Assembly (NCBI RefSeq): GCF_026283925.1 | Contig: NZ_JAPDPF010000006.1 | Location: forward strand, 124,001 to 188,000 | Direction: 5' to 3' | DNA from: Dyella halodurans | Lineage (GTDB): Bacteria; Pseudomonadota; Gammaproteobacteria; Xanthomonadales; Rhodanobacteraceae | Length of the DNA stretch: 64,000 nucleotides | Shown here: positions 37,256 to 49,498 of the stretch, in pieces | Numbering within the stretch: the first letter of the stretch is position 1 | Layout of the letters: each line of letters starts with the position of its first letter | Made by a program: the position numbers and the translations under genes | Notes under the pieces: generated by a model | Databases searched by the model: none | The model's input: only the letters and a program-made list of their open reading frames with translations | Told to the model about the DNA's origin: nothing

Positions 37256-37543
37256 GGCATCCGTCCTGGCCGACCGCGTATTGGCGTGGACACAGCATGG
37301 CACGAGTCCTGGCGGAGCATCGGCTCGCCACCGCTGACCACGCCTCTGAAACCGCTACCGCAGCCGGCGTTTCGATTGTGACAATGCACGCGGTTGAGTG
37401 GCCGTGAAGGACGCGGCCGATGCTCGAAACGCAGGCTTCGAATGCTCGTGTGTCCCGGAGTGTTCGACACCACGGCGCCTTCACGTTTTGCAGCCATCGG
37501 GCGAGCCAGCATGGATGGGCTTCTAAAGCCCCCGGGGAATGCC

Positions 37544-38260
37544 ATGTCGGACAAGCTCGGTTCGCCGTCTCGGCGCGACTTTCTACGGCAGTCACTGGTC
37601 GCCGTCCCGGCGGTGAGCCTGCTGGGAACGACTGCCCTCGCGCAGTCCCAGGGCGGCAGCGCGGCGACGGCGACGACGCCTGCGTATACGCCACGTTACT
37701 TCACCGCGCCGGAATGGGAATTCATCCAGGCGGCCGTGGATCGACTGATTCCCTCCAGCGATGCCGGACCCGGCGCACTGGAACTGGGCGTTCCCGAATT
37801 TCTCGATCGCCAGATGGATGACGCTTACGGCCATGGTGGCCTCTGGTATATGCAAGGGCCGTTTGTGCCCGATACGCCGCCGACCCTGGGTTATCAGTTG
37901 CGCTTCGCCCCGCGCGAGCTGTATCGCACCGGCATCGCCGCCGTCGATGACTGGTGCCAGAAGCAACACAAACAACGCTTCTCTGCCTTGACGCCCGAGC
38001 AACGCGACGAGGTGCTGCATGGCCTGGAGAAAGGCGACATCAAGCTGGATCAACTGCCAGCCACCGCGTTCTTCTCTTTGCTGCTGACCAATACGAAGGA
38101 AGGCTATTTCGCCGACCCGATGTATGGCGGCAACAAGAACATGGGCAGCTGGAAGATGATCGGCTTCCCTGGTGCACGCGCCGACTTCGCCGACTGGATC
38201 GAACAGCCCGGCAAGGTCTATCCGTTCGGTCCCGTCTCCATCAAGGGAGCGAAATCATGA
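37544..38260 (+). CDS. Gluconate 2-dehydrogenase subunit 3-like protein, Tat-exported
   Basis: The 238-residue protein opens with a twin-arginine signal (SPSRRDFLRQSLVAVPA, residues 7-23). Its mature part matches the gluconate 2-dehydrogenase subunit 3 family (PRYFTAPEWEFIQAAVDRLI ... SDAGPGALELGVPEFLD ... GFPGARADFADWI). The small subunit is thought to guide folding and Tat export of the flavoprotein subunit, which lacks its own signal. The ATG at 37544 has GGGGAA upstream; earlier in-frame codons are intergenic. Its stop overlaps the flavoprotein start (ATGA). It is first gene of a three-gene membrane-dehydrogenase operon. Confidence 0.9.
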   Translation: MSDKLGSPSRRDFLRQSLVAVPAVSLLGTTALAQSQGGSAATATTPAYTPRYFTAPEWEFIQAAVDRLIPSSDAGPGALELGVPEFLDRQMDDAYGHGGLWYMQGPFVPDTPPTLGYQLRFAPRELYRTGIAAVDDWCQKQHKQRFSALTPEQRDEVLHGLEKGDIKLDQLPATAFFSLLLTNTKEGYFADPMYGGNKNMGSWKMIGFPGARADFADWIEQPGKVYPFGPVSIKGAKS

Positions 38261-40032
38261 CGCGCATGAAACCGGTCGACGTGGTGATCGTCGGCTTCGG
38301 CTGGACCGGCGCGATCATGGCGATGGAACTGGCGGATGCAGGCATCAACATCCTTGCGCTGGAGCGCGGGGACTATCGCGACACCTCGCCGGATTTCGCC
38401 TATCCGCGTAGCGCCGACGAGTTGGCCTACGGCATTCGTGGCAACCTGTTCCAGCCGCTGGCGCGTGAAACCATCACCATCCGCCACACCCTGGATGAAA
38501 CCGCCGTGCCGTACCGGCAGTACGGCTCCTTCCTGTTCGGCAACCACGTCGGTGGCGCGGGCATCCACTGGAACGGCCAGCATTACCGGCCGTCGCCCGA
38601 GGACTTGGAGTTTGAAAGTCATATCACGCAGCGCTACGGCAAGAAGTTCATGCCGGAAGACATGCAGATCCAGGATTACGGGGTCAGCTACGACGAGCTG
38701 GAGCCGTTCTTCGATCAGTTCGAATACGTCTGCGGCACCTCCGGGCGCGCCGGCAATCTCAATGGCGAGATCAAGGACGGCGGCAACCCGTTCGAAGGCC
38801 CGCGCAAACGCGAGTACCCGAACCCGCCCGTCGCCGACAACTATGCGGCCAAGCTGTTTGCCGACGCGGCACGCGCACTCGGCCACAAGCCGTTTCCACA
38901 ACCTTCGTCGAATGCCTCGCGGCCGTACACGAATTCCTATGGCGCCCGCCTGGGGCCGTGCAATCTGTGCGGCTACTGCGAGCGCTTCGGTTGTTACATG
39001 TATTCCAAGGCCTCGCCGCAGACCACGATCCTGCCGGTGCTGATGCGTCGCCCGAATTTCGAGCTGCGCACGAACAGCCATGTCACCCGCGTCAATCTCG
39101 ACAACACCGGCAAGCGTGCCACCGGCGTCACCTATATCGATGCGAAAGGCCAGCAGGTCGAGCAACCGGCTGACCTGGTGATCGTCGCGGCCTTCCAGAT
39201 GCACAACGTGCGCCTGATGCTGATGTCGGGTATCGGCAAGCCGTACGACCCGAAGACCGGCACCGGCGTGATCGGCAAGAACTACGCGTACCAGATGATG
39301 AGCACCATCGGGCTGTTCTACGACCAGGACGTGGCGATCAACCCTTTCGCCTCGGCAGGCTCGGGCGGCAATCAGATCATCGACGACTTCAACTCGGACC
39401 ATTTCGATCATGGCCCGTACGGTTTCGTCGGCGGCGGTTACATCCTGGGCGGCCAGACCGGTGGGCGTCCGATCCAGCAACTGAGCTTGCCGCCAGGTAC
39501 GCCGGCGTGGGGCGAGAAGTGGAAGCGCGCCGCCAAGGACAGCTACCTGCATACCACCGGCTTGCAGACGCATGGCTCGGTGATGTCGTACCGCGATCGC
39601 TATCTCGATCTCGATCCCACCTACAAGGACAGCTTCGGCCTGCCCTTGCTGCGCATGACGTTCGACTGGCACGACAACGAATACAAGATGACGCGCTTCC
39701 TGACCGACCGGGCGCAGGAGATCGCCGACCAGATGAAGCCGCGCCAGAGCGCGCAGACCGTGCGCAAGCCGGGCGATCACTACGACACGCGCCAGTACCA
39801 GACCACGCACACCACCGGCGGCGTCATCCAGGGCAAGGACCCCAACACCAGCGCGCTGAACAACTTCCAGCAGAGCTGGGACGTGCATAACGTGTTCGTC
39901 ACAGGCGCCTCGGCGTTTCCGCAAAACATCGGCTACAACCCGACCGGCCTCATCGGCGGCCTGACCTATCGCTCGGTCAAGGCCATCCGCGAGACCTATC
40001 TCAAGAACCCCGGCCCCCTGGTGCAGGTATGA
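38257..40032 (+). CDS. GMC-family flavoprotein, gluconate 2-dehydrogenase large subunit-like
   Basis: The 591-residue FAD enzyme starts with the Rossmann motif VVIVGFGWTGAIMAMELADA, has the GMC signature region HVGGAGIHWNGQHYRPSPED, a Cys-rich NLCGYCERFGCYMYSK loop, and closes with ASAFPQNIGYNPTGLIGGL that completes the FAD/active-site region. The active-site histidine is not obvious in the seen motifs. It would oxidise a polyol or sugar acid (gluconate, sorbitol or related) and pass electrons to the cytochrome c subunit. The gene overlaps its neighbours by 4 bases on both sides. A 303-base open extension upstream lies within the subunit 3 gene and is ignored. Confidence 0.9.
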   Translation: MTRMKPVDVVIVGFGWTGAIMAMELADAGINILALERGDYRDTSPDFAYPRSADELAYGIRGNLFQPLARETITIRHTLDETAVPYRQYGSFLFGNHVGGAGIHWNGQHYRPSPEDLEFESHITQRYGKKFMPEDMQIQDYGVSYDELEPFFDQFEYVCGTSGRAGNLNGEIKDGGNPFEGPRKREYPNPPVADNYAAKLFADAARALGHKPFPQPSSNASRPYTNSYGARLGPCNLCGYCERFGCYMYSKASPQTTILPVLMRRPNFELRTNSHVTRVNLDNTGKRATGVTYIDAKGQQVEQPADLVIVAAFQMHNVRLMLMSGIGKPYDPKTGTGVIGKNYAYQMMSTIGLFYDQDVAINPFASAGSGGNQIIDDFNSDHFDHGPYGFVGGGYILGGQTGGRPIQQLSLPPGTPAWGEKWKRAAKDSYLHTTGLQTHGSVMSYRDRYLDLDPTYKDSFGLPLLRMTFDWHDNEYKMTRFLTDRAQEIADQMKPRQSAQTVRKPGDHYDTRQYQTTHTTGGVIQGKDPNTSALNNFQQSWDVHNVFVTGASAFPQNIGYNPTGLIGGLTYRSVKAIRETYLKNPGPLVQV

Positions 40033-41435
40033 ACGCCCTGGCCCATCGTCGTCGTAGTGGTGGAGGCGCCCTGCTGCGTATCGTCCTGTGGCTGGTCGTG
40101 CTGGTGGTGATCGCCTGGTTGGCGACGTTGGCCCTGGGCCGCGGCGGTGGCGATGCCGCAGCGATCTTGCCGATGCCAACGGACGCACAGGCCAAGCAAG
40201 GCGAGTACCTGGCGCGGCTCGGCGACTGCGCCGCCTGCCACACGGCACCGGGCGGCAAGCCGTTTGCGGGTGGGCTGCCAATTGCCTCACCGATCGGCAC
40301 CATCTTCAGCACCAATATCACGCCGGATCCGAAGACCGGCATCGGCAACTACACCTACGGTCAGTTCGAGCGCGCCGTGCGGCGCGGCATCAAGCCGTCG
40401 GGACAGTCGATGTATCCGGCGATGCCGTTCCCCTCGTTCTCGCGCGTCAGTGACCAGGACATCCAGGCGCTGTATGTCTATTTCATGCGCGGCGTAGCGC
40501 CGGTTCAGCAGGAAAATCTGCGCAACCGCATTCACTGGCCGCTGTCGATGCGTTGGCCGCTGACCTATTGGCGCTGGCTGTTCGCGCCGAAGGTCGAACC
40601 CATGCAGGTGGCGATGTCGCAGCACCCGGTGCTGGCACGTGGCGAGTATCTGGTGGAAGGGCTGGGCCATTGCGGTGCTTGTCATACGCCCCGCGCATTC
40701 ACGCTGCAGGAACGCTCGCTGGGCAACAGCCCGTTGTTCCTGAGTGGCGGCGAAAGCGACAACTGGGTGGCGCCCAGCCTGCGCGGCGAACCGGCCAGCG
40801 GCCTCGGCAGCGTATCCGACGCGGAGCTGGTGACCGTGCTCAAGAGCGGACGCAGCGAGCGCAGCGCGATCTTCGGCTCGATGTACGACGTGGTGGAACA
40901 CAGTACCCAGTTCATGAGCGACGACGACCTTACCGCCGTCGCCACGTTCCTGAAATCGCTCACGCCATCGCGCCAGGAAACCCCCATCACCTACGACCAG
41001 GCGACGCGCGATGCCTTGTTCGCCGGCAAGCTGAGTGCGCCGGGCGCGCAGCTCTATATCGATAACTGCGCCACCTGCCATCGCACGGATGGCCACGGCT
41101 ATGGCTACGTCTTCCCGGCCCTGGCCGGCAACCCGATCCTCAACAGTGACGATCCGCGTTCGGTCATTCGATTGGTCTTGCACGGCTTCACCATGCCGTC
41201 CGGCCGCAACGCACCGTCGCAATTCAGCATGCCCGCTTTCCGCGATCGACTGACCGATCACGAGGTGGCCGAGATCCTGACCTTCGTGCGCTCCAGCTGG
41301 GGCAATCGCGGAGGGGCGGTGAATGCGGAACTGGTGGCGCATATGCGGGAGTTGCCGCCGGGCGGGGAGCCGATGATGACGGGCTACGATCCGCGCGCAA
41401 ACCGGCCTGCCGGGGCGCCGGCGGCGCAGCAGTAG
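40029..41435 (+). CDS. Tri-haem cytochrome c subunit of the gluconate-type dehydrogenase
   Basis: The 468-residue protein has one N-terminal membrane anchor (LLRIVLWLVVLVVIAWLATL) and three CxxCH haem sites: CAACH (67-71), CGACH (about 215-219) and CATCH (about 347-351), with Met ligands in each domain. This is the layout of the cytochrome c subunit of membrane-bound gluconate, sorbitol and alcohol dehydrogenases that passes electrons to ubiquinone. The 4-base overlap with the flavoprotein gene gives coupled expression. The exact sugar is not known; glucokinase lies 415 bp downstream. Confidence 0.92.
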   Translation: MNALAHRRRSGGGALLRIVLWLVVLVVIAWLATLALGRGGGDAAAILPMPTDAQAKQGEYLARLGDCAACHTAPGGKPFAGGLPIASPIGTIFSTNITPDPKTGIGNYTYGQFERAVRRGIKPSGQSMYPAMPFPSFSRVSDQDIQALYVYFMRGVAPVQQENLRNRIHWPLSMRWPLTYWRWLFAPKVEPMQVAMSQHPVLARGEYLVEGLGHCGACHTPRAFTLQERSLGNSPLFLSGGESDNWVAPSLRGEPASGLGSVSDAELVTVLKSGRSERSAIFGSMYDVVEHSTQFMSDDDLTAVATFLKSLTPSRQETPITYDQATRDALFAGKLSAPGAQLYIDNCATCHRTDGHGYGYVFPALAGNPILNSDDPRSVIRLVLHGFTMPSGRNAPSQFSMPAFRDRLTDHEVAEILTFVRSSWGNRGGAVNAELVAHMRELPPGGEPMMTGYDPRANRPAGAPAAQQ

Positions 41436-41850
41436 CTGACGGCGCGGGGTAAGGGCTCGCAGACGTTTCTACCCCCTCACCGTCATCCCCGCGGCTCTCA
41501 ACAGCCGAAGGGCTGGTCAAGCGGGAGGCGCTTTACAACAGCGAAGCTGGTCATCCAGCGACTTGCTTCGATCTGAGATTTCCGTTCGGAGGGCAAAAGG
41601 CACTGGATCCCCGCTTTCGCGGGGATGACGGGTAGGAAAGGGTGCGCATACCTGGTGGTCACAGGCGGCTTTGAACAGACATTCGTAACGCAGCAAGTTT
41701 CGAATCGCAGAACCGTCGGTCCAGACCATCCCTTCGCGCATGGTGGCAACAGCCCCTCAGGCCCCGAATTACCGTCCGAAATCCGCCCAACCACTGGACG
41801 AACCGGCCTCGGAGCGTCACGCTTATCGTTCCCCCTCGCCAGGACCCTCC
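41436..41850. other. Gap with a family B repeat between dehydrogenase and glucokinase
   Basis: A family B element (41479-41632) fills the left part, carrying CCGTCATCCCCGCGG, GTCATCCAGCGACTTGCTTC and GGCACTGGATCCCCGCTTTC then GCGGGGATGACGGG. Bases 41633-41850 show no gene; the glucokinase promoter presumably lies there. An in-frame extension of glucokinase to 41740 has no ribosome site and no homology. Confidence 0.6.
41479..41632. repeat. MITE-like repeat, family B, second copy
   Basis: Shares the outer inverted arms (GTCATCCC...GGGATGACGG) and the interior TCCAGCGACTTGCTTCGAT with 36163-36264, but with an extra 50 bases inserted near the left arm. Confidence 0.7.
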
Positions 41851-42870
41851 ATGAGAACGCCAGCCCGCACCGCCCCGACCCTGCTTGCTGACCTCGGCGG
41901 CACCAATGTGCGCCTGGCGCTGGCGGATACCGGGCGGGCGACGCCGTTGATGGAAGACAGCGTTCGTCGCTATCGGGTCAAGGACTATGCCTCGATGGCT
42001 GACGCGATCCGCCAGTACTTCGACGACACGGGCCACCGTGCCCAGCGCGCGATCATCGCCGCCGCGGGCCGCATCAGCGAAGGCGAGACGGTCAAGGTCA
42101 CCAATAATCCGTGGCAGGTGGCGGCGCATGCGCTGCAGGCCGAGCTGGGCATGGAGTCGGTGCATCTGGTGAACGACTTCGCCGCGCAGGCGATGGCCGT
42201 GCCGCTGTTGCTTGCCGATCAGCTGTCGTCGGTCGGCCCGCAGCCACTGCCGCAACTGGATCAGCACAAGCCACAGACCTTCGTGGTGATGGGCCCGGGT
42301 ACCGGCCTCGGCGTGGCCGGCCTGCTGTGCCGCGGTGGCCACTGGATCGTGCTGGAAACCGAAGGTGGTCACGCCGGTTTCGCCGCGCACACCGCGGAGG
42401 ACGTGGAGATCCTGCACCGCCTCAACGACCGCTTCGGCCGCGTGTCCAACGAGCGCATGATCTGCGGCAACGGCCTGGTGAATCTCTACCTCGCCCTCGC
42501 CGACATGGCTGGCGAGCCAGCCGAGGAATACACGCCCGAAGACATCACGTCGCGCGCCGAGGCCGGCACCGACCCGCTATGCGTGCGCACGGTGGAAACA
42601 CTGGCCGGCATCTTCGGCAGCGTCGCGGGCGATCTCGTGCTCAGCCTCGGTGGTTGGGACGGCGTCTACCTCACCGGTGGCGTGCTGCCCATCCTATTGC
42701 CGTGGATCAAGCGGGGTCTTTTCCGCGAACGCTTCGAGGCCAAGGGCCGCTTCCGCGAAACCATGGAACAGGTGCCTACCGTGGCCATGATCCATCCGGA
42801 ACCGGGCCTGCTCGGCGCCGCCGCGCTGGCCGTGCTGGAAGCCGGTAAACCGCTGGTGCCGGGCCGCTAA
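41851..42870 (+). CDS. glk: Glucokinase
   Basis: The 339-residue protein is a Glk-type hexokinase that phosphorylates glucose with ATP. Motifs: the nucleotide phosphate loop LLADLGGTNVRLALAD (near the N-terminus), VHLVNDFAAQAMAV with the catalytic Asp, VVMGPGTGLGVAGLLCRGG, and ETEGGHAGFAAH. The ATG at 41851 has CAGGACC upstream. It precedes a HAD hydrolase by 71 bases on the same strand and follows the gluconate-type dehydrogenase operon, a set that would channel glucose and its oxidation products into central metabolism. Confidence 0.95.
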   Translation: MRTPARTAPTLLADLGGTNVRLALADTGRATPLMEDSVRRYRVKDYASMADAIRQYFDDTGHRAQRAIIAAAGRISEGETVKVTNNPWQVAAHALQAELGMESVHLVNDFAAQAMAVPLLLADQLSSVGPQPLPQLDQHKPQTFVVMGPGTGLGVAGLLCRGGHWIVLETEGGHAGFAAHTAEDVEILHRLNDRFGRVSNERMICGNGLVNLYLALADMAGEPAEEYTPEDITSRAEAGTDPLCVRTVETLAGIFGSVAGDLVLSLGGWDGVYLTGGVLPILLPWIKRGLFRERFEAKGRFRETMEQVPTVAMIHPEPGLLGAAALAVLEAGKPLVPGR

Positions 42871-42941
42871 TCGCTGCTCCACATTTGGGCATCCCCCGCG
42901 AATCGGCGACACTAGCCGTCTGTCAGTGACGGAGAAACACC

Positions 42942-43625
42942 ATGCCGCGCGGTGATACGGCCTTCCTGTTCGATCTCGATGGCACGCTCGTCGACAGCGT
43001 GTATCAGCACGTGCTGGCCTGGAAGGAAGCACTCGATCGCGAAGGCGTCGAGCTGTCGGTGTGGCGCATCCATCGCAAGATCGGCATGAGCGGCGGCTTG
43101 TTCGCCAACATGCTGCTGCGTGAAACCGGCCTCGGGATCACCGACGAGCGCCTCGCGCGGCTACGCCAATGGCACGCCGAGGCGTACAACCGGCAGGCCG
43201 CGCAGGATGCGGTACGGCCCTTGCCGGGCGCGCGCGAGCTGCTCGCCTTTCTGACCGAGGAAGGCATTCCCTGGGCCATCGCCACCAGCGGACGCATGCA
43301 GACGGCGCAGCACAATCTCGAGGCGCTCGGCGTGGACCCGTCGAAGGTGCCGGTAGTGACGCGCGACCAGGTGCGCTACGCCAAGCCCGACCCAGATCTC
43401 TTCATTACGGCAGCGCAGCGTCTGGGTATGGACGTCCATTACAGCCTCGTCGTCGGCGACAGCATCTGGGACATGCTAGCGGCGAAACGCGCACGCGCAC
43501 TGGGTGTCGGCCTGCTCTCTGGCGGCTACGGTCAGGAAGAGCTGGAAGATGCCGGCGCCTTCCGCGTGTATGAGGATCCCGCCGATCTGCTCAAGCATAT
43601 CGACGAGGTCGCCGCGCGCCGTTGA
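42942..43625 (+). CDS. HAD-superfamily phosphatase (phosphoglycolate phosphatase-like)
   Basis: The 227-residue protein has the HAD motifs: DLDGTLVDS (catalytic Asp) near the N-terminus, IATSGRMQ (motif II), KPDPDLF (motif III Lys) and VGDSIWDMLAAK (motif IV). Its helical cap (QHVLAWKEALDREGVELSVW...) is that of subclass I phosphatases such as Gph or beta-phosphoglucomutase-like enzymes. A GGAGAAA ribosome site precedes the ATG. It is downstream of glucokinase and may remove phosphate from a damaged or overflow sugar phosphate. Confidence 0.88.
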   Translation: MPRGDTAFLFDLDGTLVDSVYQHVLAWKEALDREGVELSVWRIHRKIGMSGGLFANMLLRETGLGITDERLARLRQWHAEAYNRQAAQDAVRPLPGARELLAFLTEEGIPWAIATSGRMQTAQHNLEALGVDPSKVPVVTRDQVRYAKPDPDLFITAAQRLGMDVHYSLVVGDSIWDMLAAKRARALGVGLLSGGYGQEELEDAGAFRVYEDPADLLKHIDEVAARR

Positions 43626-43728
43626 TCCGCGCAGCGCGCTGGCATCGCATAGGCATGTCAGGTGCGATTCATCGCCACGGGGGCCACTGCCGTTAGTCTC
43701 AACCTCTGTCCGCCGACCGGAGGCCGCC

Positions 43729-44049
43729 ATGCGTCGATATCTCGCCATGCTCCCGCTCGCCCTGCTTACCGCGTGCTCGCCGACCTCGCCGCCGCCCGAG
43801 CAGAAGCCGCCCCAACCAAAGTCCGCACAGAATGCGCCCGACAACGCGGTGCTTGGCTCCGCCGAGTGGTACACATGGGTCGACAGCCGCGTGCATGTCA
43901 CTGACGCCGAGGGTCACGGCCCGGATCCGGGCTCGGACGAATGGAATCACGCGGTGCAGCACCGGCTGGGCCAGGAGGCACCTCAATTGCCCGTAGGCTC
44001 GCCGCAATGGCAGCAGGCGGTGGATGCGTTGTTGCGAGCGAGGCCGTAG
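43729..44049 (+). CDS. Small lipoprotein of unknown function
   Basis: The 106-residue precursor has a lipoprotein signal peptide (MRRYLAMLPLALLTACSPTS, lipobox LTAC) followed by a Pro-rich linker and a short mature part with repeated WxxxVD/W.QAV.ALL motifs (SAEWYTWVDSRV ... SPQWQQAVDALL). A GGAGG ribosome site lies 7 nt before the ATG. The mature region is rich in conserved Trp and acidic residues. No function is recognised. It is the last gene before a family A repeat and the convergent SNF2-like gene. Confidence 0.75.
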   Translation: MRRYLAMLPLALLTACSPTSPPPEQKPPQPKSAQNAPDNAVLGSAEWYTWVDSRVHVTDAEGHGPDPGSDEWNHAVQHRLGQEAPQLPVGSPQWQQAVDALLRARP

Positions 44050-44054
44050 CTCGT

Positions 44055-44079
44055 CTCCCTCTCCCCAAAGGGGAGAGGA
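44055..44079. repeat. Family A palindrome between convergent genes
   Basis: CTCCCTCTCCCC-AAA-GGGGAGAGGAAG. A short form of the family A hairpin; it lies between convergent gene ends and could also act as a weak terminator. Confidence 0.7.
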
Positions 44080-44089
44080 AGACAGTCGA

Positions 44090-47119
<3,030 letters not shown>

Positions 47120-47268
47120 GCGCTTTCAGTCCGCTAGGGCGACCAAAACATTGAGCTTAGCAAGGGACTTGCACGTGTGCGCGTCTCATCGTCCGGTTTT
47201 TGCAGCCGGATGATGAGACATGGCTTCACAGCTCAAAACGGACCATCAAAAGGGACCGAACAGACCCA
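47120..47268. other. Short gap upstream of the SNF2-like gene
   Basis: No gene is seen. An inverted repeat TCTCATCGTCCGG...CCGGATGATGAGA (about 47185-47218) encloses TTTTTGCAG; it may be an operator or weak terminator. The promoter of the SNF2-like gene lies here. Confidence 0.5.
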
Positions 47269-47427
47269 GGGCCTGTTTACGCTCTCCCCGTGGCCCGCGC
47301 CGGAGGCTGTTTGCGCGCCAGACAAAGGAAGAGCAAAGGAGTGTATGTCGATACACGACTGGGCGATGACGCAGGATGACGCACAAACAGACCCGGCACG
47401 GGCTACGGGGAGGGCGTAAACAGGCCC
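47269..47427. repeat. 159-bp inverted-repeat (MITE-like) element overlapping the end of gpsA
   Basis: The outer arms are 29 bp (47269-47297, GGGCCTGTTTACGCTCTCCC then CGTGGCCCG; 47399-47427) with two mismatches. The interior repeats the pattern (CTGTTTGCGCG / GCACAAACAG), has GTGTAT-GTCG-ATACAC and low coding potential. The right arm supplies the last eight codons of gpsA. Confidence 0.75.
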
Positions 47428-48431
47428 TTTGGATACTCGGGCTTCTGCTGGCGACCCATCAGCAATTTGAGGCCCTCGGCTGGCGTGACCTCGCCGTGAA
47501 GGACGGCGCGCACGCCGCTGCTGATGGGCAGGTCGAGCTCGTGCTTGCTCGCCAGGCGAACCACTTCGTCCGCGGTGAGCACGCTTTCCACCACCTGGCC
47601 AATCTCACGCACGGCCTCTGCAATGCCTTGGCCACGACCTAGCGCCAGACCCAGGCGGCGATTGCGCGAGAGATCGCCGGTGCAGGTGAGCACCAGATCG
47701 CCCAGCCCCGCTAGGCCCATCAGGGTTTCCGGACGCGCGCCCAAGGCCACGCCAAGGCGCAGCATTTCGTTCATGCCGCGGGTAATCAGGCCGGCGCGGG
47801 CATTGAGGCCCAACTCCATGCCGTCGGCGACGCCGGTGGCGACCGCCAACACGTTCTTCATCGCACCGCCCAGCTCCGCGCCCAGCACATCGCTGCCCGA
47901 ATAGGCGCGAAAGTTCGGCGCATGCAGCAGCAGGGCCAGTTCGTGCGCGAAGGCGTCGTCATCGGAATGCACAGTGACGGCGCTGGGCATGCCGGCCGCC
48001 ACTTCGCGCGCGAACGACGGGCCGGTCACGACCGCCGCGGCGCGACCCGGGAAGCGCTCGGCCACCAACTCGTGCAGGAAACGGCCAGTGCCCGGCTCGA
48101 AACCCTTGGTGGCCCAGGCGATGCGGGCACCAGGCTCCAGCCACGGCTCGATGTCCTCGAGCATGGAGGCGAAGGCGTGACTCGGCACCACGATCAGCAC
48201 GACCTGCGCGCCGCGCAAGGCAGCGGCGAGGTCGGGCTCGTAGACCAGCTCGGCCGGCAGCTCGACATCCGGCAGATAACGCTGATTGCGCTGGCTTGCG
48301 GCCATCGCCTTCAACGCGGCGGCATCACGCCCCCACAGCCGGGTCGGCACCTGGTTGCGCGCGGCGAGTGCCGCCAGTGCAGTGCCCCAGGAACCGGCGC
48401 CGAGAACGGCCAGGATCGGACGCTCTTCCAT
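47403..48431 (-). CDS. gpsA: Glycerol-3-phosphate dehydrogenase [NAD(P)+]
   Basis: The 342-residue protein has the N-terminal Rossmann motif [21 protein letters not shown], the GPD signature [12 protein letters not shown] and the catalytic-lysine block [20 protein letters not shown]. It makes sn-glycerol 3-phosphate from dihydroxyacetone phosphate for phospholipid synthesis. The last residues (KGLFTPSP) are encoded by the right arm of the 47269-47427 inverted repeat, so the original C-terminus has been replaced or extended. It is 17 bases downstream of secB, a gene order common in proteobacteria. Confidence 0.95.
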   Translation of the reverse strand: MEERPILAVLGAGSWGTALAALAARNQVPTRLWGRDAAALKAMAASQRNQRYLPDVELPAELVYEPDLAAALRGAQVVLIVVPSHAFASMLEDIEPWLEPGARIAWATKGFEPGTGRFLHELVAERFPGRAAAVVTGPSFAREVAAGMPSAVTVHSDDDAFAHELALLLHAPNFRAYSGSDVLGAELGGAMKNVLAVATGVADGMELGLNARAGLITRGMNEMLRLGVALGARPETLMGLAGLGDLVLTCTGDLSRNRRLGLALGRGQGIAEAVREIGQVVESVLTADEVVRLASKHELDLPISSGVRAVLHGEVTPAEGLKLLMGRQQKPEYPKGLFTPSP

Positions 48432-48448
48432 AAGCAGGCTCTATGGAA

Positions 48449-48952
48449 TCAGCTATTCAGCATCGGAGCGGCGCTGCCGCTGAGCACGCGACGCTGCTGC
48501 TCGGCGAACAGGGCATCGAAGTTGATCGGCTGCAGCAGGAACGGCGGGAAGCCGCCTTCCAGCACGAGCGACGACAGCATCTGGCGCGCGTACGGGAACA
48601 GCAGGTTCGGGCAATAGCTGTTGATGATGCCGGCGTGGTCGATTTCGTTGAAGCCGGCAATGCTGAACACGCCAGCCTGCTGCACTTCGGCCAGATAGGC
48701 CGTGCGCTCGCCGAGCATGCAGGTCAGGGTCAGGCTGAGCACCACCTCGTACAGGTCGTTGCCCAAGTCGACGGCCTTCTGACCCAGGTTCAACTGGACC
48801 TGCGGCTGCTCGTCGGTTTCACCCACTTCCTGGAAGATCTGCGGGGCGTTGGGTGCCTCGTAGGACACGTCCTTCACATAGATCTTCTGCAACACCAGCT
48901 GCGGCTGGCCAGCCTGGCCATTGGCCTGGCCGTTGGCGGTGAAATCTGCCAT
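48449..48952 (-). CDS. secB: Protein-export chaperone SecB
   Basis: The 167-residue protein matches Sec[21 protein letters not shown], then [22 protein letters not shown], and [20 protein letters not shown] near the C-terminus. SecB holds precursors unfolded and hands them to SecA. The N-terminus has an Ala/Gly/Gln-rich tail ([11 protein letters not shown]). The ATG at 48952 has GAGGG upstream; the longer frame to 49123 overlaps the divergent region and is rejected. Confidence 0.96.
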   Translation of the reverse strand: MADFTANGQANGQAGQPQLVLQKIYVKDVSYEAPNAPQIFQEVGETDEQPQVQLNLGQKAVDLGNDLYEVVLSLTLTCMLGERTAYLAEVQQAGVFSIAGFNEIDHAGIINSYCPNLLFPYARQMLSSLVLEGGFPPFLLQPINFDALFAEQQRRVLSGSAAPMLNS

Positions 48953-49251
48953 GGGAAATCCCTCGTAAAAAAGTGCGATATGCGGTTGAGCAAAGAGTTG
49001 GATTGTTCCATACATCCCCGCAGGCCGCCATGCGGATACCCCGAACTGAGCAAATATTGCGCAGCACCCTGTTTTTCTGGGAGAATGCACGGCTCGACTA
49101 TGCCGACCCGACACCTCGGGCACGTTCGCGACGCGATGCGGACCTCACGGCAGACCCCGAAATCAACACCCTCCAGCATCGCGTGGCGCAAAGCGCCGCT
49201 GGGCCGATGTCGCCCTGGCTAATGGGCGGTACACCGATTACGGAGGTCATC
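48953..49251. promoter_or_regulatory. Divergent promoter region secB / rpmB
   Basis: These 299 bases separate secB (minus) and rpmB (plus). The middle (TGAGCAAATATTGCGCAGCA around 49040-49060) is AT-richer and should hold both promoters. No known regulatory RNA structure is evident and no other gene is supported. Confidence 0.5.
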
Positions 49252-49488
49252 ATGGCCCGTGTATGTCAAGTCACCGGAAAGGGTGTGCAGACCGGCAACA
49301 ACGTCTCGCACGCCAACAATAAAACCCGTCGCCGCTGGTTGCCGAACCTGCATGAGCGTCGCTTCTGGGTCCCGAGCGAGAACCGCTGGGTGAAGCTGCG
49401 CGTTTCCAACCACGCACTGCGCACCATCGACAAGAATGGCATCGAGGCCGTGATCGCCGACCTGCGTGCTCGCGGCGAAAAGGTCTGA
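49252..49488 (+). CDS. rpmB: Large ribosomal subunit protein bL28
   Basis: The 78-residue basic protein reads [20 protein letters not shown] and then [17 protein letters not shown], which is the canonical bL28. The GGAGGT ribosome site lies 5-6 nt before the ATG. It lacks the CxxC zinc motifs of the C+ form. It is followed after 10 bases by rpmG, the standard rpmB-rpmG operon. Confidence 0.97.
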   Translation: MARVCQVTGKGVQTGNNVSHANNKTRRRWLPNLHERRFWVPSENRWVKLRVSNHALRTIDKNGIEAVIADLRARGEKV

Positions 49489-49498
49489 GGATTGAGCC

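Noticed and set aside
38218-40290. Minus-strand frame of 690 codons opposite the GMC dehydrogenase
   Set aside because: A GC-rich antisense shadow of a well-supported enzyme; no domain and no ribosome site.
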